Origin: Sphingopyxis sp. FD7 | GTDB lineage: Bacteria; Pseudomonadota; Alphaproteobacteria; Sphingomonadales; Sphingomonadaceae | Reading direction: 5' to 3' | DNA: 64,000 nucleotides | NCBI RefSeq assembly: GCF_003609835.1 | Contig: NZ_AP017899.1 | Span: forward strand, 62,001-126,000 | Shown here: positions 17,913 to 28,423 of the stretch, one piece after another | How positions within the stretch are numbered: position 1 is the first letter of the stretch | Layout of the letters: each line of letters starts with the position of its first letter | Program-made: the position numbers and the translations under genes | The notes under the pieces: generated by a model | Databases searched by the model: none | What the model was told of the DNA's origin: nothing | What the model saw: the letters and a program-made list of their open reading frames with translations, nothing else

Positions 17913-18583
17913 ACGGCACCGGGCGTTACAGGCTGATCAACGCCAAGCCGAGTCCGTTCGGTCGCAAGGTCGCGATCGCGCTGCACGAAAAGGACATCGA
18001 GTACGACGTCACCTACGACGTGCCCTGGGGCCCGGATACGTGCACGCCGCAGTTCAGCCCGTTCCAGCAGCTTCCGATTTTGATCACACCTGAGGGATCA
18101 TACGTCTACGAATCTGGGTATATTCTGGAATGGCTTGAGGCACACCACCCCCACCCTGCCCTGATCTCGCACGATCCAATTGCCCGCCTGGAGACTCGGC
18201 ACCGCCAGATGCTCGGCGAAAAGCTGATGGAATTCGCACAGGCGCTGGTTTTCGAACATCATCGGCCTGATCCCAGCCAGCCGTGGATCGACCGGCAAAG
18301 CCGCAAGATAGAGGGCGGCCTCGACGCCCTTGAGGCCATCTATGCCCAGCACTCGACCACCGGCGACACGGTCGATCTGGGCGACATCGCGGTGGCGACC
18401 ACACTGCTCGTCCTGGATTTCGTGGTGCCGGCAGGCCTCAGCCCAGATTTGCCCCAGCTCCGCTGGCGTCAACGCGCACCGCACCTCGCGCAAGCGGTCG
18501 ACCTGCTCGATCGCCGTCCGTCCTTCGCCGCTACCCGCCCGCAAATGATGGATGTCGATTTGCAGGCAACGGTCAGGGGCTGA
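17909..18583 (+). CDS. Glutathione S-transferase
   Basis: A 224-residue GST. The N-terminal thioredoxin-like domain carries KPSPFGRKVAIALHEK (about residues 12-27), the cis-Pro loop QQLPIL and the glutathione-binding YESGYILEWLE near residue 66. A helical C-terminal domain follows. In sphingomonad catabolic clusters GSTs cleave ethers, dehalogenate or isomerise intermediates, so glutathione may be a cofactor of this pathway. The catalytic Ser/Cys is not certain: Ser15 in PSPFGRK is the best candidate. It is translationally coupled to SDR B. Confidence 0.88.
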   Translation: MNGTGRYRLINAKPSPFGRKVAIALHEKDIEYDVTYDVPWGPDTCTPQFSPFQQLPILITPEGSYVYESGYILEWLEAHHPHPALISHDPIARLETRHRQMLGEKLMEFAQALVFEHHRPDPSQPWIDRQSRKIEGGLDALEAIYAQHSTTGDTVDLGDIAVATTLLVLDFVVPAGLSPDLPQLRWRQRAPHLAQAVDLLDRRPSFAATRPQMMDVDLQATVRG

Positions 18584-18608
18584 CCATCAACAAACAAGGG
18601 GAAACGCC

Positions 18609-19520
18609 GTGACCTTCGAAACGCTGATTTACGAGAAGGCCGATCGAATAGCGACGGTGACGCTTAACCGACCGCACACCGGTAATGCATTGTCCGGGCA
18701 ACTGCGGGATGAGCTCGACCTGGTGATGGACGATCTCGATCATGACGACGAAACCCGTGTGCTGATCATCAAGTCGGCCGGCAATCACTTCAGTACCGGC
18801 TATGACCTCAAGGAATTCTCGTACTTGTGGGACGAGCATAGCGCGATCAACGAGCAGCAGCGCCGTCCGCACAGCCGTTCGCCGATCTGGTCGCGGCACC
18901 GGTTCCACCTGTCGCGCGAGCGGTGGATGCGGCTGTTCCACCTGCGCCAGTGCACCATCGCGATGATCCACGGCCATTGCGTGGCTGGCGGGCTCGACCT
19001 TGTCGGCGTTTGCGACATTGCCTTTGCTGCCGATGATGCACTGCTCGGCCAACCAGAAGCCCGCGCCATGGGCGAGCTGCACGTCTTCGCATTCTGGCCA
19101 ATCCATCTGGGTATGCGCAAGACCAAGGAATGGCTGTTCACCGGCGACAACATGACCGGCAAGGAAGCCGAGGAGCTCGGCCTGGTGAACAAGGCCGTCC
19201 CGCACGATGAACTGGAGGCGGTGACCCGTGCCTATGCCGAGCGGGTCGCCAATGTCCCGCTCGATGCAATCTACAGCCACAAGGAAATTACCAACCGCTG
19301 GTTCGAAGCCGCTGGAATGCACGCCGGGATTGCTGCCGCGAACGACTTGGACGCAATGGGCATCGCCGGTCCGGGGATGGACGAGTTCACCCAGGTTTGG
19401 CGCGAGGGAGGGGTGCGCCCGGCGGTGCGGATGCGCGACGCGCCGTTCAAGCCACACCGCACCTACCTGGAAGCTTACGAAGCGCGCAAGGCGGGCTGGA
19501 ACGGGCCAGAAGGCGACTAA
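18609..19520 (+). CDS. Enoyl-CoA hydratase/isomerase family protein, long form
   Basis: A 303-residue crotonase-fold protein, longer than the usual 255-260. Oxyanion elements are NHFSTGYDLKEF (about 61-72) and IHGHCVAGGLDLVGVCD (about 121-137), with the following active-site region QPEARAMGE near 153. An insertion of about 25 charged and aromatic residues (RRPHSRSPIWSRHRFHLSRE region) before the second motif and a long C-terminal tail explain the length. The start is GTG at 18609 with AAGGGGA upstream. Hydratase, isomerase or C-C hydrolase activity cannot be told apart from sequence. Confidence 0.85.
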   Translation: MTFETLIYEKADRIATVTLNRPHTGNALSGQLRDELDLVMDDLDHDDETRVLIIKSAGNHFSTGYDLKEFSYLWDEHSAINEQQRRPHSRSPIWSRHRFHLSRERWMRLFHLRQCTIAMIHGHCVAGGLDLVGVCDIAFAADDALLGQPEARAMGELHVFAFWPIHLGMRKTKEWLFTGDNMTGKEAEELGLVNKAVPHDELEAVTRAYAERVANVPLDAIYSHKEITNRWFEAAGMHAGIAAANDLDAMGIAGPGMDEFTQVWREGGVRPAVRMRDAPFKPHRTYLEAYEARKAGWNGPEGD

Positions 19521-19524
19521 CGTC

Positions 19525-21213
19525 GTGGCGTCGATCACCGATCGCCAGGCCGCCTTGACGGCACGCTTTCCCGAATGGCGGCCGCATACGCTGCCCGGTG
19601 CATTGGACCACGCGGCGGCCGAGTTTCCCGATCGCCCGTTTGTCATCACCGATGCGCGTAGTTGGACTTACGCCGAGATGCGCGACTGGTCGATCCGGTT
19701 GGCGCATGGACTAATCGCCAAGGGCCTGAAACCGGGCGATCATGTCGCGCTGGTCATGGCCAACCTGCCCGAATTCGTCGCGATCAAATATGCGATTGCC
19801 CGTGCAGGCGGGGTTGCGGTGCCGGTCAACATGATGAACCGCCGCGATGAACTGGGCTATGTCCTGCGTCAGTCAGACGCGGCCATGCTGGTCACGATGG
19901 ATCGTTTCCGCGACCTCGATTATCTCCAGATGCTCGACGAGCTGGCACCGGATTGGGAAGCCAAGGACGGTGGCGATGCATTTCCGAGGCTCAAGCGCAT
20001 CATCGTCTATCCGACCGATCGTCCAAGAGCAGGCGCGACTTCTTTCGCGGCGCTGGATCAGGCTATCGGTGACATCCTTCCGACAGCCGATCCGCATGGC
20101 GTGGCCGATATCATCTACACGTCCGGCACCACTGGATCGCCAAAAGGCGTTCTGCTGACGCATGATATGTTGCTGCGGGCCGCATGGTGCAGCGCCTATG
20201 CCCGAGCGTTCGAGGATGGGCATCGCATCCTGTTCTCGTTGCCGATGTATCATGTCTACGGTTACGTCGAAGGGCTGCTGTCGGTCCCGTTCGTCGGTGG
20301 GGCCATCGTTCCGCAGCTCAAGTTCGACGCCGCGGCCACCATCGACAGCATCAAGCGCCATCGACCGACCGACCTGCTGCTGATTCCGGCGATGACGCTG
20401 GCGATCATTGACGCACTTCGGCAAAGGTCGGGCGACGTGTCTTCGGTGCGGGCGGTGCTGTCGTCGGGCGGGCGCGCGCCGCCATCGATCTGGCAGGCCA
20501 TCCAAGACCAGTTCGGGCCGGTGGAAATTACCACCGGTTACGGGATGAGCGAGTGCACCGCATCGACCACCGTAACGCGCCCCGACGATCCACTAGCTCG
20601 TCTACTGGCGACCAATGGCCGGTTGCGCGATGCAGGTGTGGCGGGAGACCCCGCGCTCGGCGGAAAATTGGTCGAATACCAGGTAGTTGATCCCCACAAC
20701 GGCGATGTCCTGGAACCTGGACAAGTAGGCGAACTGATGGCCCGCGGACCAGGAGTGACGTCGGGATACTACAATAAGCCCGAAGCAACCGCGGCTGCCT
20801 TCGATGATGAAGGCTGGTTTCACACCGGCGATCTCGGCCGGATCGATGAGGACGATTATCTCACCCTCGTCGGGCGACTGAAGGAATGTTATCGATGCGG
20901 CGGCGAACAGGTCATTCCCGCCGACGCGGAAGATGTCCTCGCGCAGCATCCGGCTGTCAGTCAGGCCCACGTGGTTCCGGTACCCGACGAGCGTATGGGC
21001 GAGGTTGGCGTGGCTTTCGTCGTGCTGAAAACCGGAACTTCGGTGCAGACCGACGAGCTAGTCACGCTCATGAGCGAGCGCCTGGCGCGCTTCAAGGTCC
21101 CCCGCCACGTGATCTTCATTGACGAAAGGGAGGTTCCGGTCACGCCGTCAGGCCGATCACGCAAATTTCTGCTGTCGCAACGAGCCGTCGAACTCCTGGA
21201 GCTCGCGACATGA
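19525..21213 (+). CDS. AMP-dependent acyl-CoA ligase
   Basis: A 562-residue ANL-superfamily ligase. The P-loop YTSGTTGSPKGVLLTH is at about residues 198-213. YGMSECTAST is the A5 region, and the A8 core GWFHTGDLGRIDEDDYL and the hinge GRLKECYRCGGEQV follow. The expected catalytic Lys near the C terminus (SGRSRKFLLSQ) is slightly displaced. I chose GTG at 19525, immediately after the crotonase stop, because the upstream frame is shadow sequence. Unlike the ligase at 3472-4980 it has Cys and Arg residues in the hinge, hinting at a different acid substrate. Confidence 0.9.
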   Translation: MASITDRQAALTARFPEWRPHTLPGALDHAAAEFPDRPFVITDARSWTYAEMRDWSIRLAHGLIAKGLKPGDHVALVMANLPEFVAIKYAIARAGGVAVPVNMMNRRDELGYVLRQSDAAMLVTMDRFRDLDYLQMLDELAPDWEAKDGGDAFPRLKRIIVYPTDRPRAGATSFAALDQAIGDILPTADPHGVADIIYTSGTTGSPKGVLLTHDMLLRAAWCSAYARAFEDGHRILFSLPMYHVYGYVEGLLSVPFVGGAIVPQLKFDAAATIDSIKRHRPTDLLLIPAMTLAIIDALRQRSGDVSSVRAVLSSGGRAPPSIWQAIQDQFGPVEITTGYGMSECTASTTVTRPDDPLARLLATNGRLRDAGVAGDPALGGKLVEYQVVDPHNGDVLEPGQVGELMARGPGVTSGYYNKPEATAAAFDDEGWFHTGDLGRIDEDDYLTLVGRLKECYRCGGEQVIPADAEDVLAQHPAVSQAHVVPVPDERMGEVGVAFVVLKTGTSVQTDELVTLMSERLARFKVPRHVIFIDEREVPVTPSGRSRKFLLSQRAVELLELAT

Positions 21214-21962
21214 ACCCCCGCATCGCGGTCGTGACGGGCGCGGCAAGGGGAATCGGAGCCAGCACCGCGGTAAGGCTGGCGCAGCAAGGTCGCGATGTCG
21301 CGCTGATCGACCTCGATGAAAGCGCCTGCGCCGACACAGCGGCAGCGGTTACAGCGTGCGGTGCCCGCGCGCTTGCCATCGGCTGCGACGTTACCGACGA
21401 AGGCAGCGTCTCAGCGGCCGTCGCGCTGATTAATGGCCGGCTAGGTCCGCCGGCCATTCTAGTCAACAATGCCGGGCTATTCCGCGAGACCAGTTTCGCC
21501 CGGCTCGAGCCCGATGATTGGGACCAATTGCTCGCGGCCAACCTGCGCAGCGTCTACCTAATGGTGAGAGCGGTAGAGCCGTATATGCGCGAGGCCAGAT
21601 GGGGCCGGATCGTCAATCTCTCCAGCACCGCCGCGCTAGGTGGGCATGGCCAGGCGAACTATGCAGCGGCCAAGGCGGGAGTCCAGGGTCTGACCCGCGC
21701 GTTGTCGTCGGACCTTGGGCGTCTTGGAGTCACCATCAACGCAGTCGCTCCGGGGTTCGTGGTCAGCGCGATGACCGAGGATGTCGCCCGGCGCACCGGC
21801 CAGCCGCTGGACCAACTGATCGCTCGGGAGGCGCAGACAACCGCGGTCGGGCGCGTCGGCACGCCGGATGATATCGCCAACGCCATCGCCTTCTTTACGG
21901 ACGAGCGATCGGGTTTCGTTACGGGTCAGGTACTTTACGTCGCGGGTGGGCCGCGCGGCTGA
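21210..21962 (+). CDS. Short-chain dehydrogenase/reductase C
   Basis: A 250-residue SDR with TGAARGIGASTA (about 10-21), NNAG (near 87), the catalytic Ser of NLSSTAA and YAAAK (near 153). IDLDESAC after beta-2 favours NAD(H). The closest functional class is FabG-like 3-oxoacyl reductases acting on CoA or alcohol substrates. The ATG overlaps the acyl-CoA ligase stop. Confidence 0.9.
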   Translation: MNPRIAVVTGAARGIGASTAVRLAQQGRDVALIDLDESACADTAAAVTACGARALAIGCDVTDEGSVSAAVALINGRLGPPAILVNNAGLFRETSFARLEPDDWDQLLAANLRSVYLMVRAVEPYMREARWGRIVNLSSTAALGGHGQANYAAAKAGVQGLTRALSSDLGRLGVTINAVAPGFVVSAMTEDVARRTGQPLDQLIAREAQTTAVGRVGTPDDIANAIAFFTDERSGFVTGQVLYVAGGPRG

Positions 21963-21973
21963 GGAGAGCGAGC

Positions 21974-22759
21974 ATGAACAATATTATCGAGCGATTGTTT
22001 TCGCTCAGTGGTCGCGTGGCCATCGTGACCGGCGGCACAAGCGGTATCGGGCGAATGATTGCCGAAGGGCTCGTCGCTGCGGGTGCCAAGACGTACGTCG
22101 TAAGCCGCAAAGCCGACGCCTGTTCCACTACTGCCCAACAGTTGTCTACGGCGGGTTCATGCATTGCCCTGCCCGGCGATATCGGCACGCAAGCCGGTTG
22201 CCAGGCCATCGCGGAAAGATTTCGCGCGGAAGGCGAGACCAGACTCCACATTCTAGTCAACGCCGCGGGGGTCACCTGGGGGGCACCGATCCGGGATTAT
22301 CCCGATGGCGCGTGGGACAAGGTGTTGAGCGCAAATCTCAAGGGACCGTTCAATCTCACCGTTGCATTGCTCGATGAATTGGAAGCTGGGTCGGAATCAG
22401 AAAATCCGGCCAAGGTGATCAACATCGGTTCGGTCCACGGTATGTTCCCGCCCGAATACGAAAGCTATGCCTATGCCGCCAGCAAGGCGGGCGTGCATCA
22501 TCTGACCCGCCATCTTGCCAAGACTCTCGGTCCGCGCCGGATCGCGGTGAATGCGATCGCGCCTGGCCCATTCCCCAGCCGCATGATGAAGGCAATGATC
22601 GAGCAGCAGGGCGATCAGCTTGCCAGCGAATGCGCGACCGGGCGGCTGGGCGAACCCGACGACGTGGCCGGAGCGGCGATCTACCTGGCATCGCGCGCTG
22701 CAGCGAACGTGACTGGCGTTGTTTTGCCGGTCGACGGAGGTTACGGCACCACTCGATGA
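21974..22759 (+). CDS. Short-chain dehydrogenase/reductase D
   Basis: A 261-residue SDR with TGGTSGIGRMIA (about 17-28), NAAG (near 96, replacing the commoner NNAG), the catalytic Ser of NIGSVHG and YAAASKAG near 163. VVSRKADAC following beta-2 suggests NADP(H) preference because of the Arg-Lys pair. A good GAGGAG lies upstream of ATG 21974. Its stop overlaps the start of the second TetR gene, so the regulator is made with the pathway enzymes. Confidence 0.9.
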   Translation: MNNIIERLFSLSGRVAIVTGGTSGIGRMIAEGLVAAGAKTYVVSRKADACSTTAQQLSTAGSCIALPGDIGTQAGCQAIAERFRAEGETRLHILVNAAGVTWGAPIRDYPDGAWDKVLSANLKGPFNLTVALLDELEAGSESENPAKVINIGSVHGMFPPEYESYAYAASKAGVHHLTRHLAKTLGPRRIAVNAIAPGPFPSRMMKAMIEQQGDQLASECATGRLGEPDDVAGAAIYLASRAAANVTGVVLPVDGGYGTTR

Positions 22760-23433
22760 AGACTCAGCGCGCGCAAGGGCCCAAGACACTGATGGGCAAA
22801 CGCCGGACGGCGGCAAAGAACGAAAGCAGCGCAAGCTATCAGAAACGCCGACAGGAAATCGCCGAGGCCGGAGTCCGCGTCTTTGACCGGCTCGGCTTCC
22901 AGGGCGCCAGCATCAGCGCCGTCGCCGCCGAACTCGGAATCGATCGCGCGTCGATCTACTACTACATCTCATCGAAGGAGGAGCTGTTCGACGAGGTCAT
23001 CCGCACCGTAATCGAACGCAATGCCGAGATGGCCGAACGGATCCGGCGAAGCGACGCGCCACCGCGCGACAAGCTTCACGAACTCATCGTTGCCCTGATG
23101 AAGTCATACGGCGATCACTACCCGCTGATCTATATCTACATCCGCGAGAATCTGAGCCACGTCAGCGACAAGCGATCAGCCTGGTCGACGCAAATGCGCG
23201 CGTTGAATCATATCGTCGAGGACGCGATCATCGCGATCATCGAAGAGGGCGAGGCGAGCGGTGCGTTCCGCGCTGCGGGCGATCCGCGGGTTCTGGCCTA
23301 CGGCGTGCTGGGCGTGGTGGGGTGGACCCATCGGTGGTTTCGCCCAGCCGATTCCGCTTTGTCCGCCGAAGAAATCGGCCGGGTCTATGCAGATATGCTG
23401 ATCGATGGGCTGACCCGTCCATCAACGCCCTGA
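22756..23433 (+). CDS. TetR/AcrR-family transcriptional regulator 2
   Basis: A 225-residue repressor and a paralogue of the TetR at 11603. Shared segments include YYYISSKEELFDEV, YIYIRENLSHVS and VGWTHRWF-like motifs. The HTH is at about residues 38-83. The ATG at 22756 overlaps the SDR D stop (ATGA); an internal ATG at 22792 (MGKRRTAAKN) is a plausible shorter start. It closes the rightward operon. Two near-identical regulators and three near-identical operators suggest overlapping control, for instance one sensing the substrate and the other an intermediate. Confidence 0.88.
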   Translation: MKTQRAQGPKTLMGKRRTAAKNESSASYQKRRQEIAEAGVRVFDRLGFQGASISAVAAELGIDRASIYYYISSKEELFDEVIRTVIERNAEMAERIRRSDAPPRDKLHELIVALMKSYGDHYPLIYIYIRENLSHVSDKRSAWSTQMRALNHIVEDAIIAIIEEGEASGAFRAAGDPRVLAYGVLGVVGWTHRWFRPADSALSAEEIGRVYADMLIDGLTRPSTP

Positions 23434-23514
23434 CGGTCCATTGGATCGCACCCCAGGTGGCGGGGGCGACTTCGTACCATCGGCAAATGGGTTAGCGACC
23501 GGACAGCGTCTCTC

Positions 23515-23652
23515 TGAACTTCGCTGGATTTCGCCGGACGCCACTGGACGTCCTGGTAGCGGAGGAGGGACAACAATGCTCCCGCTAACATGCTGTTTTA
23601 ATTACGTATAATATCACGCTTTCTGGAAAATACCCCCAACGATACCCCCACA
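23515..23652. other. Integration scar: tRNA 3'-end remnant with arm-type repeats
   Basis: On the minus strand, 23571-23554 reads GTCCCTCCTCCGCTACCA, which has the form of a tRNA 3' end (T-arm, acceptor strand, discriminator A and CCA) with no tRNA body attached. Next to it, on the + strand, a 10-bp-phased array runs through 23515-23555 (TGAACTTCGC, TGGATTTCGC, CGGACGCCAC, TGGACGTCC), and a doublet ATACCCCCAAC/ATACCCCCAC lies at about 23629-23652. This layout is typical of attachment sites of tRNA-targeting integrases. No integrase gene adjoins it. The whole 23434-23707 gap otherwise contains no gene that I can see. Confidence 0.55.
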
Positions 23653-23707
23653 AACGACAGGATGTGAGAATTGTGGGATGAACCGCCGTCAGGTTGAAGG
23701 AGAGGCT

Positions 23708-25638
<1,931 letters not shown>

Positions 25639-25646
<8 letters not shown>

Positions 25647-26310
25647 ACTTAAGCCCCTCGGCAGCGAGCCGCTCACGCATCTTGTACATATCGAGACCGA
25701 GTTCGCCCGAAGCCAGGCGTTCGCGCTTCTCGCCTTCGTTCGCCTCGCGTGCGCGCGCCTTTTCAAGCACTTCGGCAGCCTCTTCGCGCTTCACTACGCA
25801 TACACCATCGTCATCGGCGACGATCACGTCACCCGGCTCTACATGCGCACCTGCGCAAACCACCGGCACATTGACGCTGCCGAGAGTGTTCTTGACCGTT
25901 CCTTGCGCAAAAATCGCTTTTGACCAGACGGGGAAACCCATCTCGGTCAGATCTCGCACATCGCGCACGCCGGCATCGATGATAAGCCCACGGCATTCTC
26001 GGGCCTGCGCGCTGGTTGCCAGCAGATCGCCAAAATAGCCGTCTTCGCAAGGTGAAGTCGGAGCGAGCAACAGGACGTCGCCCGGCTGCAATTGCTCGAT
26101 CGCTACGTGAACCATCCAGTTGTCACCCGGAGGCGCGCTGATCGTGACTGCACTGCCTGCTATGCGGGCACCTGCGTAGATCGGGCGCATGTAGCTCGCC
26201 AGAAGACCTTTTCGCCCCTGCGCTTCGTGCACGGTTGCGACGCCGCAAGCGGCAAGCCCATCAATCACTTCGCTGGCAGCACGTTCAATATTCTGGCGCA
26301 CGATGCCCAT
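25639..26310 (-). CDS. ligK: 4-carboxy-4-hydroxy-2-oxoadipate aldolase
   Basis: LigK cleaves 4-carboxy-4-hydroxy-2-oxoadipate to pyruvate and oxaloacetate, the last step of the pathway. The 223-residue protein has the RraA-like/class II HMG-CHA aldolase fold: GYFGDLL (residues 91-97) for substrate binding and [11 protein letters not shown] (110-120) with the conserved Arg-Asp pair that holds the divalent metal. I chose the ATG at 26310 because AAAGGAGAT lies just upstream. It is the first gene of the leftward operon, divergent from ligR. Confidence 0.95.
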
Positions 26311-26371
26311 ATTGATCTCCTTTCGTTTGCCATGCACGCGACATCAGGCGGGCGCCAATGCGAAGCTATCC

Positions 26372-26382
26372 CTTATCATAAG
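26372..26382. promoter_or_regulatory. Short palindrome in ligK/ligR promoter region, possible LigR site
   Basis: CTTAT-C-ATAAG is a perfect 5+1+5 dyad, 20 bp before the ligR start and within the 91-bp divergent promoter region. LysR-type regulators bind such AT-rich dyads containing T-N11-A next to their own gene. The site is short, and the assignment rests on position only. Confidence 0.35.
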
Positions 26383-26401
26383 ATTTTGCTAAACGTCTTT
26401 C

Positions 26402-27550
26402 ATGATCGACGATATTCCCAATATCCGGCATCTCGCCGCGTTCGCAGCAACCGTGCGTCTGGGAACAGTGACCGCCGCAGCGGACGAAATCGCGCTTACC
26501 CAGCCTGCCCTTACCCAGGCCATTGCGCGCCTCGAACTCGCGCTCGATTGCCGCCTGTTCGATCGCGAACCCGGCGGCATGCGACCAACCGAACCAGCGT
26601 TGTTGCTCGCCCCGCGCGCAGAGGTGGCGCTCGCATTGATTGGCTCGCCGCGGGTCACCTCCACGCAAGTCCGCGCCTTCCTCGCGCTGGCACGCAAGGC
26701 CAGCTACACCGAGGCCGCTTCGCAGCTCGAAGTTGCTCCAGCCTCGCTCCACCGCGCGGTCGCCGATCTCTCGGTCGCGCTGGGCGAGCGGCTGGTCGAG
26801 AGGCGCGGCCGGCATCTGGCACTGACACGCAAGGGCGAAGCCAGGGCGCGCAGCTTTGGCCTCGCCATGGCGGAATTGCGCAGCGGACTTGCTGAGGTAT
26901 CCGAATGGCTTGGCAAAGCTGGCGGCCGCATTGTGATCGGCGCCATGCCGCTGTCACGCGCACGCTGGCTCCCGCAGGCTATCATCGCCTTTCGTCAACG
27001 CCGACCCGATACTCAGCTAGCGGTGATCGAAGGAAGCCATACCGAGCTGACAGGGCCCTTGCGCAATGGTGAGATCGACTTCCTGCTCGGCGCTCTTCGT
27101 GACGATAGCGAATTTGACGATCTGGTGCAGTCGAAGGCGTTTGTTGACAGTCCGCAAATCGCCATGCGTCAAGGACACCCACTGGCGAGCATGAGTGTCC
27201 TCAGCGCCGATGAATTGCGCCGCTATCCCTGGGTCTTGCCGGGAGTCGAAACGCCGCTCCGAGGCTATTGGAGCACGATGATGGACGCCAGTGGTGAATT
27301 GCCAGAAGTCCCGATCGAATGCGGATCGGTCCTGACAATCCGCGAGCTGTTACTTGAGACCGATATGCTCACACTTCTCTCCCGCGACCAGCTTCGGGTG
27401 GAGATCGAAGCGGGATTGCACCTCAATCTGCCACCGCCTCTGCCGATTGAAAGGACCATCGGGATCACAACGCGGCGCGACTGGCGCCCAACCGCACCAC
27501 AACGTGACATGATCACGATATTGCATGGTGCTGCGCAGGAGCTTTCGTAA
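26402..27550 (+). CDS. ligR: LysR-family regulator of the lig genes, with two HTH units
   Basis: A 382-residue LysR-type regulator placed between the two divergent lig operons, so by position the LigR activator. It is about 80 residues longer than a normal LysR protein. The extra length is a second winged-HTH: unit 1 at residues 5-63 (HLAAFAATVRLGTVTAAADEIALTQ region) and unit 2 at about 88-145 (VRAFLALARKASYTEAASQLEVAPA region). Both have the LysR pattern of helix-turn-helix followed by the RLFDRE or RLVERR wing. The substrate-binding domain starts at about 165 (GGRIVIGAMPLSRARWLP). It probably responds to protocatechuate or a ring-cleavage product. Confidence 0.88.
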   Translation: MIDDIPNIRHLAAFAATVRLGTVTAAADEIALTQPALTQAIARLELALDCRLFDREPGGMRPTEPALLLAPRAEVALALIGSPRVTSTQVRAFLALARKASYTEAASQLEVAPASLHRAVADLSVALGERLVERRGRHLALTRKGEARARSFGLAMAELRSGLAEVSEWLGKAGGRIVIGAMPLSRARWLPQAIIAFRQRRPDTQLAVIEGSHTELTGPLRNGEIDFLLGALRDDSEFDDLVQSKAFVDSPQIAMRQGHPLASMSVLSADELRRYPWVLPGVETPLRGYWSTMMDASGELPEVPIECGSVLTIRELLLETDMLTLLSRDQLRVEIEAGLHLNLPPPLPIERTIGITTRRDWRPTAPQRDMITILHGAAQELS

Positions 27551-27613
27551 AAATTTATCGACCGACCTTGCTATTCATTGGCGCACTCTACCGGCCACCG
27601 CCATAGCTTTGCC

Positions 27614-28423
27614 ATGCGTGATCAAATTGCCCTGATCGGATTTGGCGAAGCTGGCAGCACCTTTGCGACCAGTGCAAAATGGCGCAGTTCGGCCTGCGCC
27701 TTCGATATTGATCCTGCCCGCAAACTCGCGATGAAGGAAGCAGGGGTCGTCGCCGCCAGCGATGCGCAAACCGCGCTCGCCGATGCCAGCCTCGTGCTGT
27801 CGCTGGTTACCGCTGGAGAGGCCTTGTCAGTGGCTGAAGACTACGCGCCCTATCTGATTGAAGGCGCAATCTGGTGCGACATGAATTCGGTCGCTCCGCA
27901 TACCAAGGCTGCCGCGGCGAAGGTGGTCGAGCAGAATGGCGGGCGCTACGTTGACGTGGCCGTCCTTGCCCCGGTGCATCCGGCCCGCATGGCGGTTCCG
28001 CTGCTGCTCTCGGGACCTGCAGCACATGCTGCGCGGGCCGAACTGGCCGCTTGCGGCTTCACCAACAAGCGCGTCGTCGGCAACGAAGTCGGCAAGGCAT
28101 CGGCGATCAAGATGATCCGTTCGGTGATGGTCAAAGGGATCGAGGCGCTGACCGACGAGATGATGGCGGCCGCGCAAGCAGCCGGCATTGTCGATGAGGT
28201 GCTCGCCTCGCTCGACGCCAGCGAAAGTCATGACAGCTGGACGGTGCGCGCTCCCTACAATCTTGAGCGGATGACGACGCATGGCCTGCGCCGCGCCGCC
28301 GAAATGGAAGAGTCCGCAGCGACCTTGCGCTCGTTCGGCGTGGAGCCGGTTATGACAGAAGGCACGGTCAAGCGGCAACGCGATGCTGCTTCCGGCCCAA
28401 CTTCGAAGAAGGATGCGGCATGA
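27614..28423 (+). CDS. NAD(P)-dependent oxidoreductase with DUF1932 domain
   Basis: A 269-residue beta-hydroxyacid-dehydrogenase-like protein. The N-terminal Rossmann fold begins IALIGFGEAGSTFA (residues 4-17), DMNSVAPHTK is near 105, and the conserved Lys in GKASAIKMIRSVMVKG near 165 precedes a DUF1932-type helical domain. I chose the ATG at 27614 since upstream residues are not conserved. It opens the rightward lig operon, with its stop overlapping ligJ (ATGA). No step of the known pathway needs it; a side reaction on a 2-oxo or hydroxy acid intermediate is possible. Confidence 0.8.
   Translation: MRDQIALIGFGEAGSTFATSAKWRSSACAFDIDPARKLAMKEAGVVAASDAQTALADASLVLSLVTAGEALSVAEDYAPYLIEGAIWCDMNSVAPHTKAAAAKVVEQNGGRYVDVAVLAPVHPARMAVPLLLSGPAAHAARAELAACGFTNKRVVGNEVGKASAIKMIRSVMVKGIEALTDEMMAAAQAAGIVDEVLASLDASESHDSWTVRAPYNLERMTTHGLRRAAEMEESAATLRSFGVEPVMTEGTVKRQRDAASGPTSKKDAA

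Noticed and set aside
23554..23571. A complete tRNA gene at the scar
   Set aside because: Only the last 18 bases fit a tRNA; no anticodon or D-arm follows toward the right.
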